From positions 7,906,001 to 7,970,000 of the forward strand of contig CANUEZ040000165.1 of NCBI GenBank assembly GCA_948099385.1: 64,000 nt of DNA. Reading direction: 5' to 3'. Shown one piece after another: positions 35,052 through 48,139 of this stretch. Both the position numbers and the translations under genes were made by a program. The stretch comes from Fasciola hepatica. Taxonomy: Eukaryota > Platyhelminthes > Trematoda > Plagiorchiida > Fasciolidae. The notes beneath the pieces were generated by a model that ran no database searches, was not told the origin of the DNA, and saw nothing but the letters and a program-made list of their open reading frames with translations. Positions within the stretch are counted from its first letter, which is position 1. The number at the start of each line of letters is the position of its first letter.

Positions 35052-38000
35052 CTGTTTAGATTCAGTACTTGATCCAGAGACTGACATCTGGTTCCCAACA
35101 CTTTACGTCTAACCTCAACACTGCTGATACGATGTTCCCACCATACTCGGGCAATGCTACGGATTTATCGATGCTCAAACACCGACAATCTTTGCCTATC
35201 TACCCTTAAAGACCACGGGATTTGCGCTTCCTACCTTGCTTTTAGCTCTTTTTCACTTCACGCTTCTTTTCGACGATGCTGTGAGGTTGCAGCCGAAACC
35301 AGAACACAGAATTGGGAGGTTTATGGTTAAATGAACTGACATTCAGTCGGTAAAATTGTCAGAAAAATCATTGGTCCCAGCAAATAGGCTCCCACTCAGC
35401 CGCCCCACTGCTTTGCGGACAGGTTCTTGGTAGAACTAAAGGCTTTAGTTAAGAACCCTAATCGTTCTCCTGCTCAGCGGCTGAACCCCCTAACAACGCA
35501 ATGCTGAGGTCAGAAAGCGAGTATTGGGTATTATTTCGGAGAACGTTCTGTCACAGCTTATCCAGCTTAGTGGACTTCGTTGGTTGGGGCACGTGTTACG
35601 TATGGCAAACACATGCCTACCGTACCGTGTCCTATTCTCCGTTCTTCCTCAGGAGTGGAAGAGACCACGTGGAGGTCAACAGATGACGTGGCAGCGAGGA
35701 ACGAGAAAATGTACAGCAGACTTAGGAAAAGTAGGTGCTTCACGTCTTTGTGGTTGGGGTCCGAAAGATCCTTCTACCAGTTGGCTGGAGACACTGAAGG
35801 ATATGGCAGCGAACCGCGAGCAGTGGCGATCGTGTTGTCACTTTCTGTTGAATCAGAATGACCGATCGATGTGCGTTTGAACAGTTAGACTGTGTATTCC
35901 GTGTGTTGGCTACTAGGGCATTCTTTCCTTTTCCCACCCATGTAGGTCCACTCCCTTTCCATCTTGTATATTCTAACTTTCTAATTCGACGTACAAGATG
36001 GTGAGAAAAACAGTGGTCAGTGGGGCTTGCCCTACTGTTTAACGCTGTACGATGATGATGACCCGTCCAACATCTGCGAACTTCAAGCTGCATAGGTCGT
36101 CGCGCAGAATAGCCAGGACCGCAAGCTGTGAACTGTGGCGATCTTGTTGTCACTTTCTCTCGGATCACAATGACCGATCAATGTGCGTTTGTACAGTTGG
36201 ATTGTATATTCCGTGTGTTGGCTACTGCGTCGTTTCTCTTCCCCACCCGTGTAGGTCTGCTCCCTCTTCATCTTGTATATTCATTCTTTCCATATCCACG
36301 TGCAACATGGTGAGCAAGGTAGTGTCAGTGGGGCTTGGCTTGCTGTTTAAGGTCGCACGGTGATGTTAGTTTTATGTTTATTCACTGGTGCCTGAATTGG
36401 CAATCTGCCTCTTGTTTTCGGTCCTTTGGTCGACGCATCCAGTGGTGTCTTCGAGTCGTGACCCGTTAACCATCATTTGGGTTGCCGTGATCGCAAATTT
36501 GACGGTTAATATCATCTCAACAACGTTGATTTTTGTATTCATTCACGTAGGGAAATCCCGTTTTCTCTCTCTAGGAGTACTGGATGAAGTCACTATTTGA
36601 GTGTGGGAACGGGATGACAACGCCAGTTAGGTAAATTAATGGTACTAAGAGTGACACCATTATTTCGATGTTCGAACTTGTTGAGTAGCTAAATCTTGTT
36701 GAGCATAGTTTGGTAGTCGCAAATACCGCACGTGGTTGAGTTCACTGACCAATGTTTTCATACCCTTGTTTGGTGAGCTGATCGTGGGTAGTGATTTAGC
36801 AACTCGTTACAGCAACCCCTTCAGACCTCTACGTTCCGAGATCTCTAGCTCGAACTGATTGTTCTGTCTGACCCAGGGTACGATCGTTGAATGCTAATGG
36901 CACTTAAGTGGTTAGCATACATATAGGTTTGTTCTTGTTTCCAAGTCACTCCTCCCAGGAGCCCCGAATCTGAACGGTTCTTCGCATGTACTAATAATTC
37001 GAGCTAGGGCACAATATTTAACAAATGATTAATGATTGTTGCCGAATATTCCTGGACTGTCCGCACTGCATGTCTCGATGTGAGGAACTTGTAGCCAGTA
37101 GCTGGTTGAGTATGAATGCTGCTCACTGAGTAAATGAATCGTTCATTGCTCAAACTACCATCGTGGAGTGACAATAAACGTGATTACGACACATGAATAC
37201 AACGTAATAAGACGAAGCAAAACATACGAACCTCCTAGTGGCATTCTCCGATCGGATAATAACTGCCTTCAAGTGGACTGGACAGTTGTGAAGCGAATAA
37301 GCATTGTTGTTAAATCTGACTGATTTTGTCGGTGTTCGAATGAGTGGTTCCTAATAAACAACTTTATCCGCAACATCCTCTGAACTGCTACAGGTGTATG
37401 AGGTTAATTATGCGATATGTGGATGGGAATTTGAATTGTGGGTTTTCCTTGAGAACTTTGATCGGAGCCTTTAGGTAAGAGTGTTATTATCCAATAGTAC
37501 CCATTGCAGCACTGGGAAGAGAAGTGTCGATCATATTAGGTTACTTGTTCATTGTTTGTGTCCGTGATTCACTCTTCTCGAGACCGTAAACCGCGTTTAG
37601 AGTTGCTGTGAAATACGTCACAACAATGTTGCAACTGACTGAGTATCTTTAAAGTCTCATGTGTCTTCTGTATACGTGAAGCTTATGTATTTGATATTCG
37701 ACCTTGCGGTTAAATGAACCTAGTCAGATAACTCATTTACTGGGTTTCATCATCATCATCATCGTACAGCGTTAAACAGTAGGGCAAGCCCCACTGACCA
37801 CTGCCTTTCTCACCATCTTGCACGTCGAATTAGAAAGTTAGAATATACAAGATGGAAAGGGAGTGGACCTACATGGGTGGGAAAAGGAAAGAATGCCCTA
37901 GTAGCCAACACACGGAATACACAGTCTAACTGTTCAAACGCACATCGATCGATCATTCTGATTCAACAGAAAGTGACAACACGATCGCCACTGCTCGCGG

Positions 38001-38428
38001 TTCGCTGCCATATCCTTCAGTGTCTCCAGCCAACTGGTAGACGGATCTTTTGGACCCCAACCACGAAGACGTGAAGCACCTACTTTTCTTAAGTCTGCTG
38101 TACATTTTCTCGTTCCTCGCTGCCACGTCATCTGTTGACCTCCACGTGGTCTCTTCCACTCCTGAGGAAGAACGGAGAATAGGACACGGTACGGTAGGCA
38201 TGTGTTTGCCATACGTAACACGTGCCCCAACCAACGAAGTCCACTAAGCTGGATAAGCTGTGACAGAACGTTCTCCGAAATAATACCCAATACTCGCTTT
38301 CGACCTCATCGTTGCTTACTCGGCTATTCCACCCAATCCCAGCGATACTACGTAAACATCGATGGTCGAAAACCTCAAGACGACGAATATCTTCAGCACG
38401 CAGACTCCAAGTTTCGCAACCATACAAC
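35052..38428. repeat. Tandem array unit 2 (3377 bp)
   Basis: Differs from unit 1 at only a handful of bases that I noticed (for example CTACTCG versus CTAATCG near 35460, and CAAAATACC versus CAAACTACC near 37155). Confidence 0.97.
36061..36367 (+). mobile_element. Short RTE-A derivative (unit 2)
   Basis: Array copy of 32684-32990 carried in unit 2, with no difference noticed. Confidence 0.7.
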
Positions 38429-41400
38429 CTGTTTAGATTCAGTACTTGATCCAGAGACTGACATCTGGTTCCCAACACTTTACGTCTAACCTCAACACTG
38501 CTGATACGATGTTCCCACCATACTCGGGCAATGCTACGGATTTATCGATGCTCAAACACCGACAATCTTTGCCTATCTACCCTTAAAGACCACGGGATTT
38601 GCGCTTCCTACCTTGCTTTTAGCTCTTTTTCACTTCACGCTTCTTTTCGACGATGCTGTGAGGTTGCAGCCGAAACCAGAACACAGAATTGGGAGGTTTA
38701 TGGTTAAATGAACTGACATTCAGTCGGTAAAATTGTCAGAAAAATCATTGGTCCCAGCAAATAGGCTCCCACTCAGCCGCCCCACTGCTTTGCGGACAGG
38801 TTCTTGGTAGAACTAAAGGCTTTAGTTAAGAACCCTAATCGTTCTCCTGCTCAGCGGCTGAACCCCCTAACAACGCAATGCTGAGGTCAGAAAGCGAGTA
38901 TTGGGTATTATTTCGGAGAACGTTCTGTCACAGCTTATCCAGCTTAGTGGACTTCGTTGGTTGGGGCACGTGTTACGTATGGCAAACACATGCCTACCGT
39001 ACCGTGTCCTATTCTCCGTTCTTCCTCAGGAGTGGAAGAGACCACGTGGAGGTCAACAGATGACGTGGCAGCGAGGAACGAGAAAATGTACAGCAGACTT
39101 AGGAAAAGTAGGTGCTTCACGTCCTTGTGGTTGGGGTCCGAAAGATCCTTCTACCAGTTGGCTGGAGACACTGAAGGATATGGCAGCGAACCGCGAGCAG
39201 TGGCGATCGTGTTGTCACTTTCTGTTGAATCAGAATGACCGATCGATGTGCGTTTGAACAGTTAGACTGTGTATTCCGTGTGTTGGCTACTAGGGCATTC
39301 TTTCCTTTTCCCACCCATGTAGGTCCACTCCCTTTCCATCTTGTATATTCTAACTTTCTAATTCGACGTACAAGATGGTGAGAAAAACAGTGGTCAGTGG
39401 GGCTTGCCCTACTGTTTAACGCTGTACGATGATGATGACCCGTCCAACATCTGCGAACTTCAAGCTGCATAGGTCGTCGCGCAGAATAGCCAGGACCGCA
39501 AGCTGTGAACTGTGGCGATCTTGTTGTCACTTTCTCTCGGATCACAATGACCGATCAATGTGCGTTTGTACAGTTGGATTGTATATTCCGTGTGTTGGCT
39601 ACTGCGTCGTTTCTCTTCCCCACCCGTGTAGGTCTGCTCCCTCTTCATCTTGTATATTCATTCTTTCCATATCCACGTGCAACATGGTGAGCAAGGTAGT
39701 GTCAGTGGGGCTTGGCTTGCTGTTTAAGGTCGCACGGTGATGTTAGTTTTATGTTTATTCACTGGTGCCTGAATTGGCAATCTGCCTCTTGTTTTCGGTC
39801 CTTTGGTCGACGCATCCAGTGGTGTCTTCGAGTCGTGACCCGTTAACCATCATTTGGGTTGCCGTGATCGCAAATTTGACGGTTAATATCATCTCAACAA
39901 CGTTGATTTTTGTATTCATTCACGTAGGGAAATCCCGTTTTCTCTCTCTAGGAGTACTGGATGAAGTCACTATTTGAGTGTGGGAACGGGATGACAACGC
40001 CAGTTAGGTAAATTAATGGTACTAAGAGTGACACCATTATTTCGATGTTCGAACTTGTTGAGTAGCTAAATCTTGTTGAGCATAGTTTGGTAGTCGCAAA
40101 TACCGCACGTGGTTGAGTTCACTGACCAATGTTTTCATACCCTTGTTTGGTGAGCTGATCGTGGGTAGTGATTTAGCAACTCGTTACAGCAACCCCTTCA
40201 GACCTCTACGTTCCGAGATCTCTAGCTCGAACTGATTGTTCTGTCTGACCCAGGGTACGATCGTTGAATGCTAATGGCACTTAAGTGGTTAGCATACATA
40301 TAGGTTTGTTCTTGTTTCCAAGTCACTCCTCCCAGGAGCCCCGAATCTGAACGGTTCTTCGCATGTACTAATAATTCGAGCTAGGGCACAATATTTAACA
40401 AATGATTAATGATTGTTGCCGAATATTCCTGGACTGTCCGCACTGCATGTCTCGATGTGAGGAACTTGTAGCCAGTAGCTGGTTGAGTATGAATGCTGCT
40501 CACTGAGTAAATGAATCGTTCATTGCTCAAAATACCATCGTGGAGTGACAATAAACGTGATTACGACACATGAATACAACGTAATAAGACGAAGCAAAAC
40601 ATACGAACCTCCTAGTGGCATTCTCCGATCGGATAATAACTGCCTTCAAGTGGACTGGACAGTTGTGAAGCGAATAAGCATTGTTGTTAAATCTGACTGA
40701 TTTTGTCGGTGTTCGAATGAGTGGTTCCTAATAAACAACTTTATCCGCAACATCCTCTGAACTGCTACAGGTGTATGAGGTTAATTATGCGATATGTGGA
40801 TGGGAATTTGAATTGTGGGTTTTCCTTGAGAACTTTGATCGGAGCCTTTAGGTAAGAGTGTTATTATCCAATAGTACCCATTGCAGCACTGGGAAGAGAA
40901 GTGTCGATCATATTAGGTTACTTGTTCATTGTTTGTGTCCGTGATTCACTCTTCTCGAGACCGTAAACCGCGTTTAGAGTTGCTGTGAAATACGTCACAA
41001 CAATGTTGCAACTGACTGAGTATCTTTAAAGTCTCATGTGTCTTCTGTATACGTGAAGCTTATGTATTTGATATTCGACCTTGCGGTTAAATGAACCTAG
41101 TCAGATAACTCATTTACTGGGTTTCATCATCATCATCATCGTACAGCGTTAAACAGTAGGGCAAGCCCCACTGACCACTGCCTTTCTCACCATCTTGCAC
41201 GTCGAATTAGAAAGTTAGAATATACAAGATGGAAAGGGAGTGGACCTACATGGGTGGGAAAAGGAAAGAATGCCCTAGTAGCCAACACACGGAATACACA
41301 GTCTAACTGTTCAAACGCACATCGATCGATCATTCTGATTCAACAGAAAGTGACAACACGATCGCCACTGCTCGCGGTTCGCTGCCATATCCTTCAGTGT

Positions 41401-41805
41401 CTCCAGCCAACTGGTAGACGGATCTTTTGGACCCCAACCACGAAGACGTGAAGCACCTACTTTTCTTAAGTCTGCTGTACATTTTCTCGTTCCTCGCTGC
41501 CACGTCATCTGTTGACCTCCACGTGGTCTCTTCCACTCCTGAGGAAGAACGGAGAATAGGACACGGTACGGTAGGCATGTGTTTGCCATACGTAACACGT
41601 GCCCCAACCAACGAAGTCCACTAAGCTGGATAAGCTGTGACAGAACGTTCTCCGAAATAATACCCAATACTCGCTTTCGACCTCATCGTTGCTTACTCGG
41701 CTATTCCACCCAATCCCAGCGATACTACGTAAACATCGATGGTCGAAAACCTCAAGACGACGAATATCTTCAGCACGCAGACTCCAAGTTTCGCAACCAT
41801 ACAAC
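38429..41805. repeat. Tandem array unit 3 (3377 bp)
   Basis: Same length and content. It carries a Leu-to-Pro change in the plus RTE-A remnant (39124). At 41805 the sequence leaves the repeat and continues as the ordinary RTE-A minus sequence (CAACAAAACTGAACGCAC), so the array holds exactly three units. Confidence 0.97.
39438..39744 (+). mobile_element. Short RTE-A derivative (unit 3)
   Basis: Array copy of 32684-32990 carried in unit 3. Confidence 0.7.
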
Positions 41806-41825
41806 AAAACTGAACGCACTGGGTT

Positions 41826-44352
41826 TATTGCTTCTCTAATCACGGTTAGTGTTGATGTTGAACTAGTTCAGTCTTGCAACGTTCTTCCCAGTTTGGGTGA
41901 TCGAGGCGTGTTCGTGAAAATCATGGGATCGCGGCAAGTGCACGATGCTTCTGACGGGATATCTTATTTCTAGATTTTGTTGGGTAGTTGATGCATTAGG
42001 AAATGACATCCATATACCTGTCGGAAAGCCCATGTGTAACAGTCAACGTTTTTCACAACGCCAAATTGCAGTTAGTTTTGAGAAAAGATCGGAACTTGAC
42101 GAAGGGAGATATGGTACCGTTGCTCTGGGAATCACCCAGTGAAACAGTCTGCGATTGCAGTGGAAGAACAATCCGCAATACAGGGGAACGGTTTCACCGG
42201 TTGGCACAGCATTTCGAATAATCACTTGGCTGGATAGGGTGTCAACAGCTTTCACCCACCCCAAAAAATCAGGAAGTACTTCTCAACTAGTCGCCGAACA
42301 TAACCATGGAGTCGTCTACTCGTTCAGCAAATAGCAAAACGTTCCACCGGCGAAACAAGGAAGTATGACCACTGGCGTAGCGTGATCTCGCTCTGGCCAC
42401 GTTACGCAGTTCCATTTGTTGCCTCCTCCCCACCGGAGCGACGGTGTATGACGCCCTCATTTGAACCCATTGTAATGGTGGTACCAAACACTAGACCGTG
42501 GCGACGTTCGGGGCTTCTGTACTGCATTTTGGGTTCTCACCGTCCAATCTTGTGTCGGAAATACAATGTCAAGGAAAGTATTCTTCCGAACTTGGAGTTT
42601 GTTGGGCGCCAGTTGTGTTTAGTAAATCGACACCAGGGTCGTGAGAAGTCGCCAACAAGGAAAACAGTTGGGTTAGTCCCAGGATGATAAGAAAGATGTT
42701 TTACATTGTCACCCTTCCTTGCATAGTGGACAGTTATTCTTCGGTCTTCAACACTGGTTTGCTTTGTGCTTGCTATGCTAATCTGTATTCACTGTTCGCT
42801 TAGGTTAATTATCTTAGTTTCCCGCACTGGGAATCCTGCAAATGTTGAAGCACTCATTCATTTAGTGACTTGAAATTTGGTATAGGTCGGTTCTGCGTTG
42901 GGCACGCAGTCGCTCATGTGACTCGCACAAGACTACCAAGACCCATAACTGGAACCGAACACTTCCACGTGATGTGATCTTTCAGAGCATGAGTGTGCCG
43001 GAAAGATTTGTTTACTGTACTCTAGGTCGTGGTCGCTGAACAACTGTCAGTGGCCAATTAACAACAGAGAAACATGCAGTTAAGTTTTAAAATTTTCCTT
43101 GAAGAGAAGTTGCATGCCCAATTCTTTATTCTTGTCGGTCAATATCGATGACCTGACACTTCCGAAGTGTCCTATTGAATGAAACGTTCTGGATGTGAGG
43201 GAATGGGTCGGCACATTGCTAATAGACGGTTTGACTCGTTTAGTAAACAGCACGGTGGTTTGGCTAGCAACCAGCACGTCTTCGTCTGTTCTTAATCGAG
43301 GATAAGGTGGGAACAAACGAATCGGACCGAGGGATCAATCAAATGCCAGCTGTCGCCTGAATTAAATCAACCGTTGGGGTTTGTTACCAGACGCTATGAA
43401 CAATAGGTGGGCCAATAAGTGTGCGGGCCAAGATTTGACTAGACCGCCATGCATCGTATATAAACTGTCGTTTTTGTACTTATAAATTGAGAAGATTCGA
43501 AGGCAGAAAAGTCTTCCTATTAGAGCTGTTTGGATTGATCAGAACACCGGCTGCCTGTTATTTAGTAGTCTAATTCGTCACCTACTCTTTCCTCGGAACA
43601 GATCTTTCGTATACGGGACGTTAGGGACCAGACTAGATTGTGTTTAGAGGCACGAAAGTGGGAAAATGTGTGTAGTGATCTGTTCATACTGGCTTGTTAT
43701 GTATGCGACTGACAAGCTTCCCCTCTTGGCTTTTCATAAGGCTTACATCCAGAAGATGAAATCTGACTCCTACTTCCACTTCGGATGTGAACTATTCCAT
43801 CCGGATGTATCTCTGTCAGTCGACAGTAACCCGGTGGTCATTTCATGATGACTCTGGATAACCCGTTTCCGAGTTCTACGGCGGAAGTATTGTGAGTAGA
43901 GGTCCCAGAAGCGAATCGATCGTGATCCATCAATTTGTCCGTAAAGTTTACCGGAAACATTCATCATACGCTGTAAATTACTTTTTTGTAATTTGATTCT
44001 GATGACATTCTCGCTTGTCCTACTCATGATTACATACATTTGTAATCAAATTCTCCTTTTCTAATGTACTGACGCAGTTCAGATTTACGTTTTTATAAAA
44101 TATAATGCATGAAAATTCTACGTTTATATTCCTGAATCTGTTGTTCTACGACTGTACATTTCCACTGAAAAAAAATTAGCCGAGCGTTTCACTCATGCAC
44201 GCAAACCGCCCACCTAGGACTCGATCTCCCAGTCGCAGCCCAGCTGTTTATGTACAGTGTGTTCTTTGAGAACGGTTGCAGCCCTGGAGCTTCATATTTC
44301 TAATACCACCACTAAAACCAGTGGCAGTAGCTAGATTCTGACTTTCTGAATT
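41826..44352. other. Unrecognised spacer sequence
   Basis: Contains short protein-like ORFs (41840-41973, 41945-42142 and 42382-42687) but no conserved motif, consistent splice pair or element end that I can support. Confidence 0.5.
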
Positions 44353-44473
44353 CTGAATAGTCCCACAGTCATGGTCACATTAAGAACAAGACGCTGGAGA
44401 GCGAACAATTGTTTTCAAGGAATCCTATATGTGCTCTTACAATTCATATGGGTGAGGTAACATTGGAATGCGT
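44353..44473 (-). repeat. PLE pseudo-LTR, downstream copy
   Basis: Direct repeat of 47024-47143 (CTGAATAGTCCCACAGTCAT ... TTGGAATGCGT) with a few substitutions. No hammerhead core was found in either copy. Confidence 0.85.
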
Positions 44474-44543
44474 TAGCCATTGGCCGGGGTAAAGGTCATT
44501 GTCGTGGCGTTAGGAAAAACGGGGTTGGTGGGGAGGGGTGTCT

Positions 44544-47079
44544 CTATCGTGTGCGTGTTGTGGTGAGAGTTTCACTCCCACCGTTACGAGTGGTAATCGG
44601 TAGTGGACTTTTAGGGTTCGGTCGGTGATCCGTGGTTTCCGGTTTCGGCCAGGGCAGCTGGAGAGCCTGGACTAGTCGCTTTTGTGCACATAGATTAGGG
44701 CTTAGTAAGCGAATGGCGATTGCCACTGCCGTGGCCAGGGATCGAAAACGGGCTGCCTTTGATCGATTGGGTGGAACTCGGTATATGACTTTGAAAGCTT
44801 TTTCAGGGTCGATCGTGTGGCCACTGTCCACCAAATGACCTAGAATCGAACTGGTAATCACACCGGTTTTCCCGTGACTCAACCATCTTGGGTGATGTTC
44901 CTTAATGCGCTGAGACAAACGCCTAGCCGTGCGACCTATGTAGGATGCGTCACATTCGCACCTGAACTAGTAAATGATCATGGAGGAGGTCAGCTCAGGC
45001 AGTTTGTCTTTTACCTGCATGCGGATCACAGGAGAGGTGGAGAATGTGCATTTCAGTCTAGCGGCTGGGAAAGTTGAGCTTACAGCCGCCCTGAGTGTTT
45101 TTGTCAACCGCTCGGCATGTGTATCCCCCTTGAACGATACTTTAAGGAATAGTTCCTTCTTCGGTACGCAGGGAGACCGCTCTGCAGTTCTTTTGGATAA
45201 ACTTCTCGGGGTAGCCATTCTCTCGCAAAACTTGTTGAACGAAACTTAGTTCACCTTGCAAAGTCTCCGTTGAGCAAATTTTTACGGCTCTGAACGCTAG
45301 GCATCGAAATAAATTTCGTTTGTGAGACAGGGGCACGAAGCTGTGAAAATTCGTGTACTGGCCGTTCCATATCTTTTTTCTATAGACCTTGCGTTGTATT
45401 GAGCCAACTTCCCTCCTGGTTAGTAGTATGTCGAGGAAAGCCAATTTGTTCTTGGTTTCCAGTTCCATAGTAAAGGCTCTTGAGTCGTGGGCGTTGTTAA
45501 ATTTCTCTAGAACATTGGGTACATTGCACTCCTGGTCTAATAAACAAAATATCATCCATGTACCGACTGTAATGAGTAAAACCTTCAACGGTTTGCTTTA
45601 GTTCTTCATTTTCAAGTTTCGCCATGTTGTCCGCTAGCAATGGGCCTAGTGGGGAACCCATGGCGATGCCGCCTCTTTGTCGATAGAAACATCCGTTAAA
45701 CAGGAACTGGATGTTTAGCGTGCAAAGTAGCAATAGTTCTTTCAGACTTTCTGTCGGGATGCCCATTTGTATGTTGGACGTGTTTATGTATTCACATAGG
45801 AAGTCCACGGTTTCCAAAAGCGGAACGTTCGTGAACAGTGAGGCGACGTCTAACGAGAGCATAGTTTTCTTCTGAATATTGAAATCTTGTATGGTGGATA
45901 CGAATTCAAAACTGTCTCGCAAGCTGTACTTGGCAAATTCTGCTCGAACGGGTTCAATAATTCTACCAGCCACCGAGCTGTTGGCTGATATGGTGAATTG
46001 ATCATGGTCACAGTTGGTCGAATGGGACATCCTTCTTTATGGATTTTGGGCAGGCCGTAAAGACGTGGAATGGTCGACCCGCTTGGTTTCAGTCTTTCAT
46101 AGGTACCGTTGTTTATGTAGCCATGATCTCTTAACTTCGTCAAACATCCAGCCAGTCTGTTTTCTATTTTCTCAGTTTCATCTTTTCCTGTGTGGCATGT
46201 GGAGAATTTCGTTGGGTCTTGAATCAATCGCAAAATTTTTTCGAGATAATCTTGCTTGTCCATAAGGAAAACACCGGATCCCTTATCTGGTTTTGATTAT
46301 CAATATATCTTTTTTTTCTTAGTTCTTTCAATGCCATCAAATGATGTCGGGTAAGCGGACCACGGTTTTGGAGAACAACTTTGCGGTATCTGTAGCAACT
46401 TGTCACCAGAACGCTTTTAAATCCTTCGAGATCTATTTCCGACATTGGTGATAGATCTTTAGTTTGATTTATCATGTTCTCGAACTGTGCCTCTAGTTCA
46501 AGTCGGTCGTCTTGTCTTGTGTGACAGCAGAACCTCCATCCAAGTGAAAGGACTTCTACCTGGATTGGGCTGAGTGTCATACTCGAAATGTTATGTATGT
46601 ATTTATCCGGCTTTGTCGGAAATGTAATCTGTGGTTTTATTGGGTTAATGCTTTTCACCAAACATTCATAAACAATCTGTACGCGGCGGGCGCAGATATG
46701 ACTTACGAATTCTGTAAACTGACACTTCTGTTCATCGAGGAAATTGTCCACGGGGTGTTGTCGTTGTGCGATATTCCTTTGAAATTCCACCGTTTTCGAT
46801 AACACAGAATCACATATTTAATGCATGTCGCCGGAGCGTTTTATAGTTTAGGTATATCCGGTCACGACGCAGCTGTTTCCAAAATTGTTTAGGATAATCG
46901 TTGTTCTTCACACAGCATTTTAGAAATCGCACGTGCGTGTTAGCCTCCGCAAGTCGGGTGGAAAACTTAAGAAACGTGTTCAGTTCCTTTACCACAGTGG
47001 GTGACTTGGTAGATCTGAATAGTCTGAATAGTTCCACAGTCGTGGTCACATTAAGGTCAAGACGCTGGAGAGCGAACAA
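44544..47079 (-). pseudogene. PLE polyprotein: RT plus GIY-YIG endonuclease
   Basis: N-terminal helical region (47079-46300; LKCCVKNNDYPKQFWKQL, LSPIQVEVLSLGWRFC), then RT blocks: DKGSGVF-like text near 46263, STIPRLYGLPKIHKEGCPIR (about 46040-46100), SLDVASLFTNVPL with the first catalytic Asp (about 45850), GIAMGSPLGPLLADNMAKLE (about 45640) and RYMDDILF with an intact Y-M-D-D at 45551-45562. The C-terminal GIY-YIG part has FRCECDASYIGRTARRLSQR (44910-44966) followed by IKEHHPRW and TSSILGHLVDSGHTID. Five frame changes and a TAG at 44967-44969 break it. The first ATG lies inside the upstream flanking repeat, a known Penelope trait. Confidence 0.85.
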
Positions 47080-47143
47080 TTGTTTTCAAAGAATCCTATA
47101 CGTGCTCTTACAATTCATATGGGTGAGGTAACATTGGAGTGCG
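47024..47143 (-). repeat. PLE pseudo-LTR, upstream copy
   Basis: Matches 44353-44473 and contains the start of the PLE reading frame. Confidence 0.85.
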
Positions 47144-48139
47144 TGAGAAAAATTAAGCGGCACTGTCAGCTTGAGAAATCGGTGAACGACACCGGAGTTC
47201 GCAAATTATACATTCAAAGGTGCTTTTTTTAACCACTAAGTGATCGGACATAGCTGTCTACGCAAATCAAGTGAACCGTTAGTGGTAATTGAACGGACAT
47301 GAAATCGTTCATAATGAATAAACGGGCTATGTTGGTCCGTTCCCAAAGAACACCACCAAACCACAAGGCGCACATGCGGTGCAATCAGGCATATTGCCAG
47401 CTTTATCCGTTCACGTCGATACATGTCACTTCTGTCGTTTTCAACTGCTGCTACTTGTACTTTCACATTGGTAACTCCTTAGAATATACAAATTTGTATA
47501 TCCTAACTATAAATTATTTTCTTATCCTGTGATTGAAGTTATCATTTCATGTTAGCCAGAAAGCTTCTCGATTTAATATCTGTACCGTGACCGTGCTGCG
47601 CTACAGTTTCGATTGACTTCTTGCTGACTAGACCGTTTATGAGTGCAGTGTCCCGATTTATCAGATAACTTTCTGTACTGTTGTTCTTGTTTGCTCACCT
47701 AGCTGTAAGTCATTTGCATTTATGTATTTCTGTGTATTGCATTATATAGAAACACAAATTTACGATGAACACGGTTATACGATTGGAATTTGTTTTGCTG
47801 CCCGTAGCCGCGTAAAGCTGGTGCGACTAAGTTTTCCGCTATATCGACAGTTCAAGTAGTCGGGATAGTTGCTACATACACATTTATGTAACTGTATTAC
47901 CGAAGTATGAAGTTACAAAAATGAGCATGTTGGCTATCGTGCCCAGTCCTTCATAATTCAGTGGGATTATTCAGATTACCGAAGCATAACAATCAACAGA
48001 AGAATCGAAAACCTACAGGACGAGGTATAAGTTACTGAACGGCCGTTGTTAAGCTTATCAGTAATGGAAGAAAAGACCGTTCCCCGTGTGAAATAAAATG
48101 CTATGCCCCATGCATATACGCTGAAGCGGACAACGAGAA
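47144..48139. other. Unrecognised sequence between PLE and right arm
   Basis: AT-rich, with short ORFs only. No element ends or conserved motifs seen. Confidence 0.5.

Larger units (their letters stand above)
44353..47143 (-). mobile_element. Penelope-like element (PLE) with flanking direct repeats
   Basis: A telomerase-related RT with a C-terminal GIY-YIG endonuclease on the minus strand, flanked by 120-bp direct repeats (44353-44473 and 47024-47143). This is the arrangement of Penelope elements with pseudo-LTRs. Multiple frameshifts and one in-frame stop make it inactive. It is a single copy in the spacer of the inverted repeat. Confidence 0.88.

Noticed and set aside
31675..41805. CRISPR-like or bacterial tandem repeat system
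   Set aside because: The units are 3.4 kb, built from LINE fragments, and the surrounding genes are eukaryotic.
44544..44918. Separate 124-codon protein gene
   Set aside because: It is the GIY-YIG end of the Penelope-like polyprotein, cut off by an in-frame TAG.
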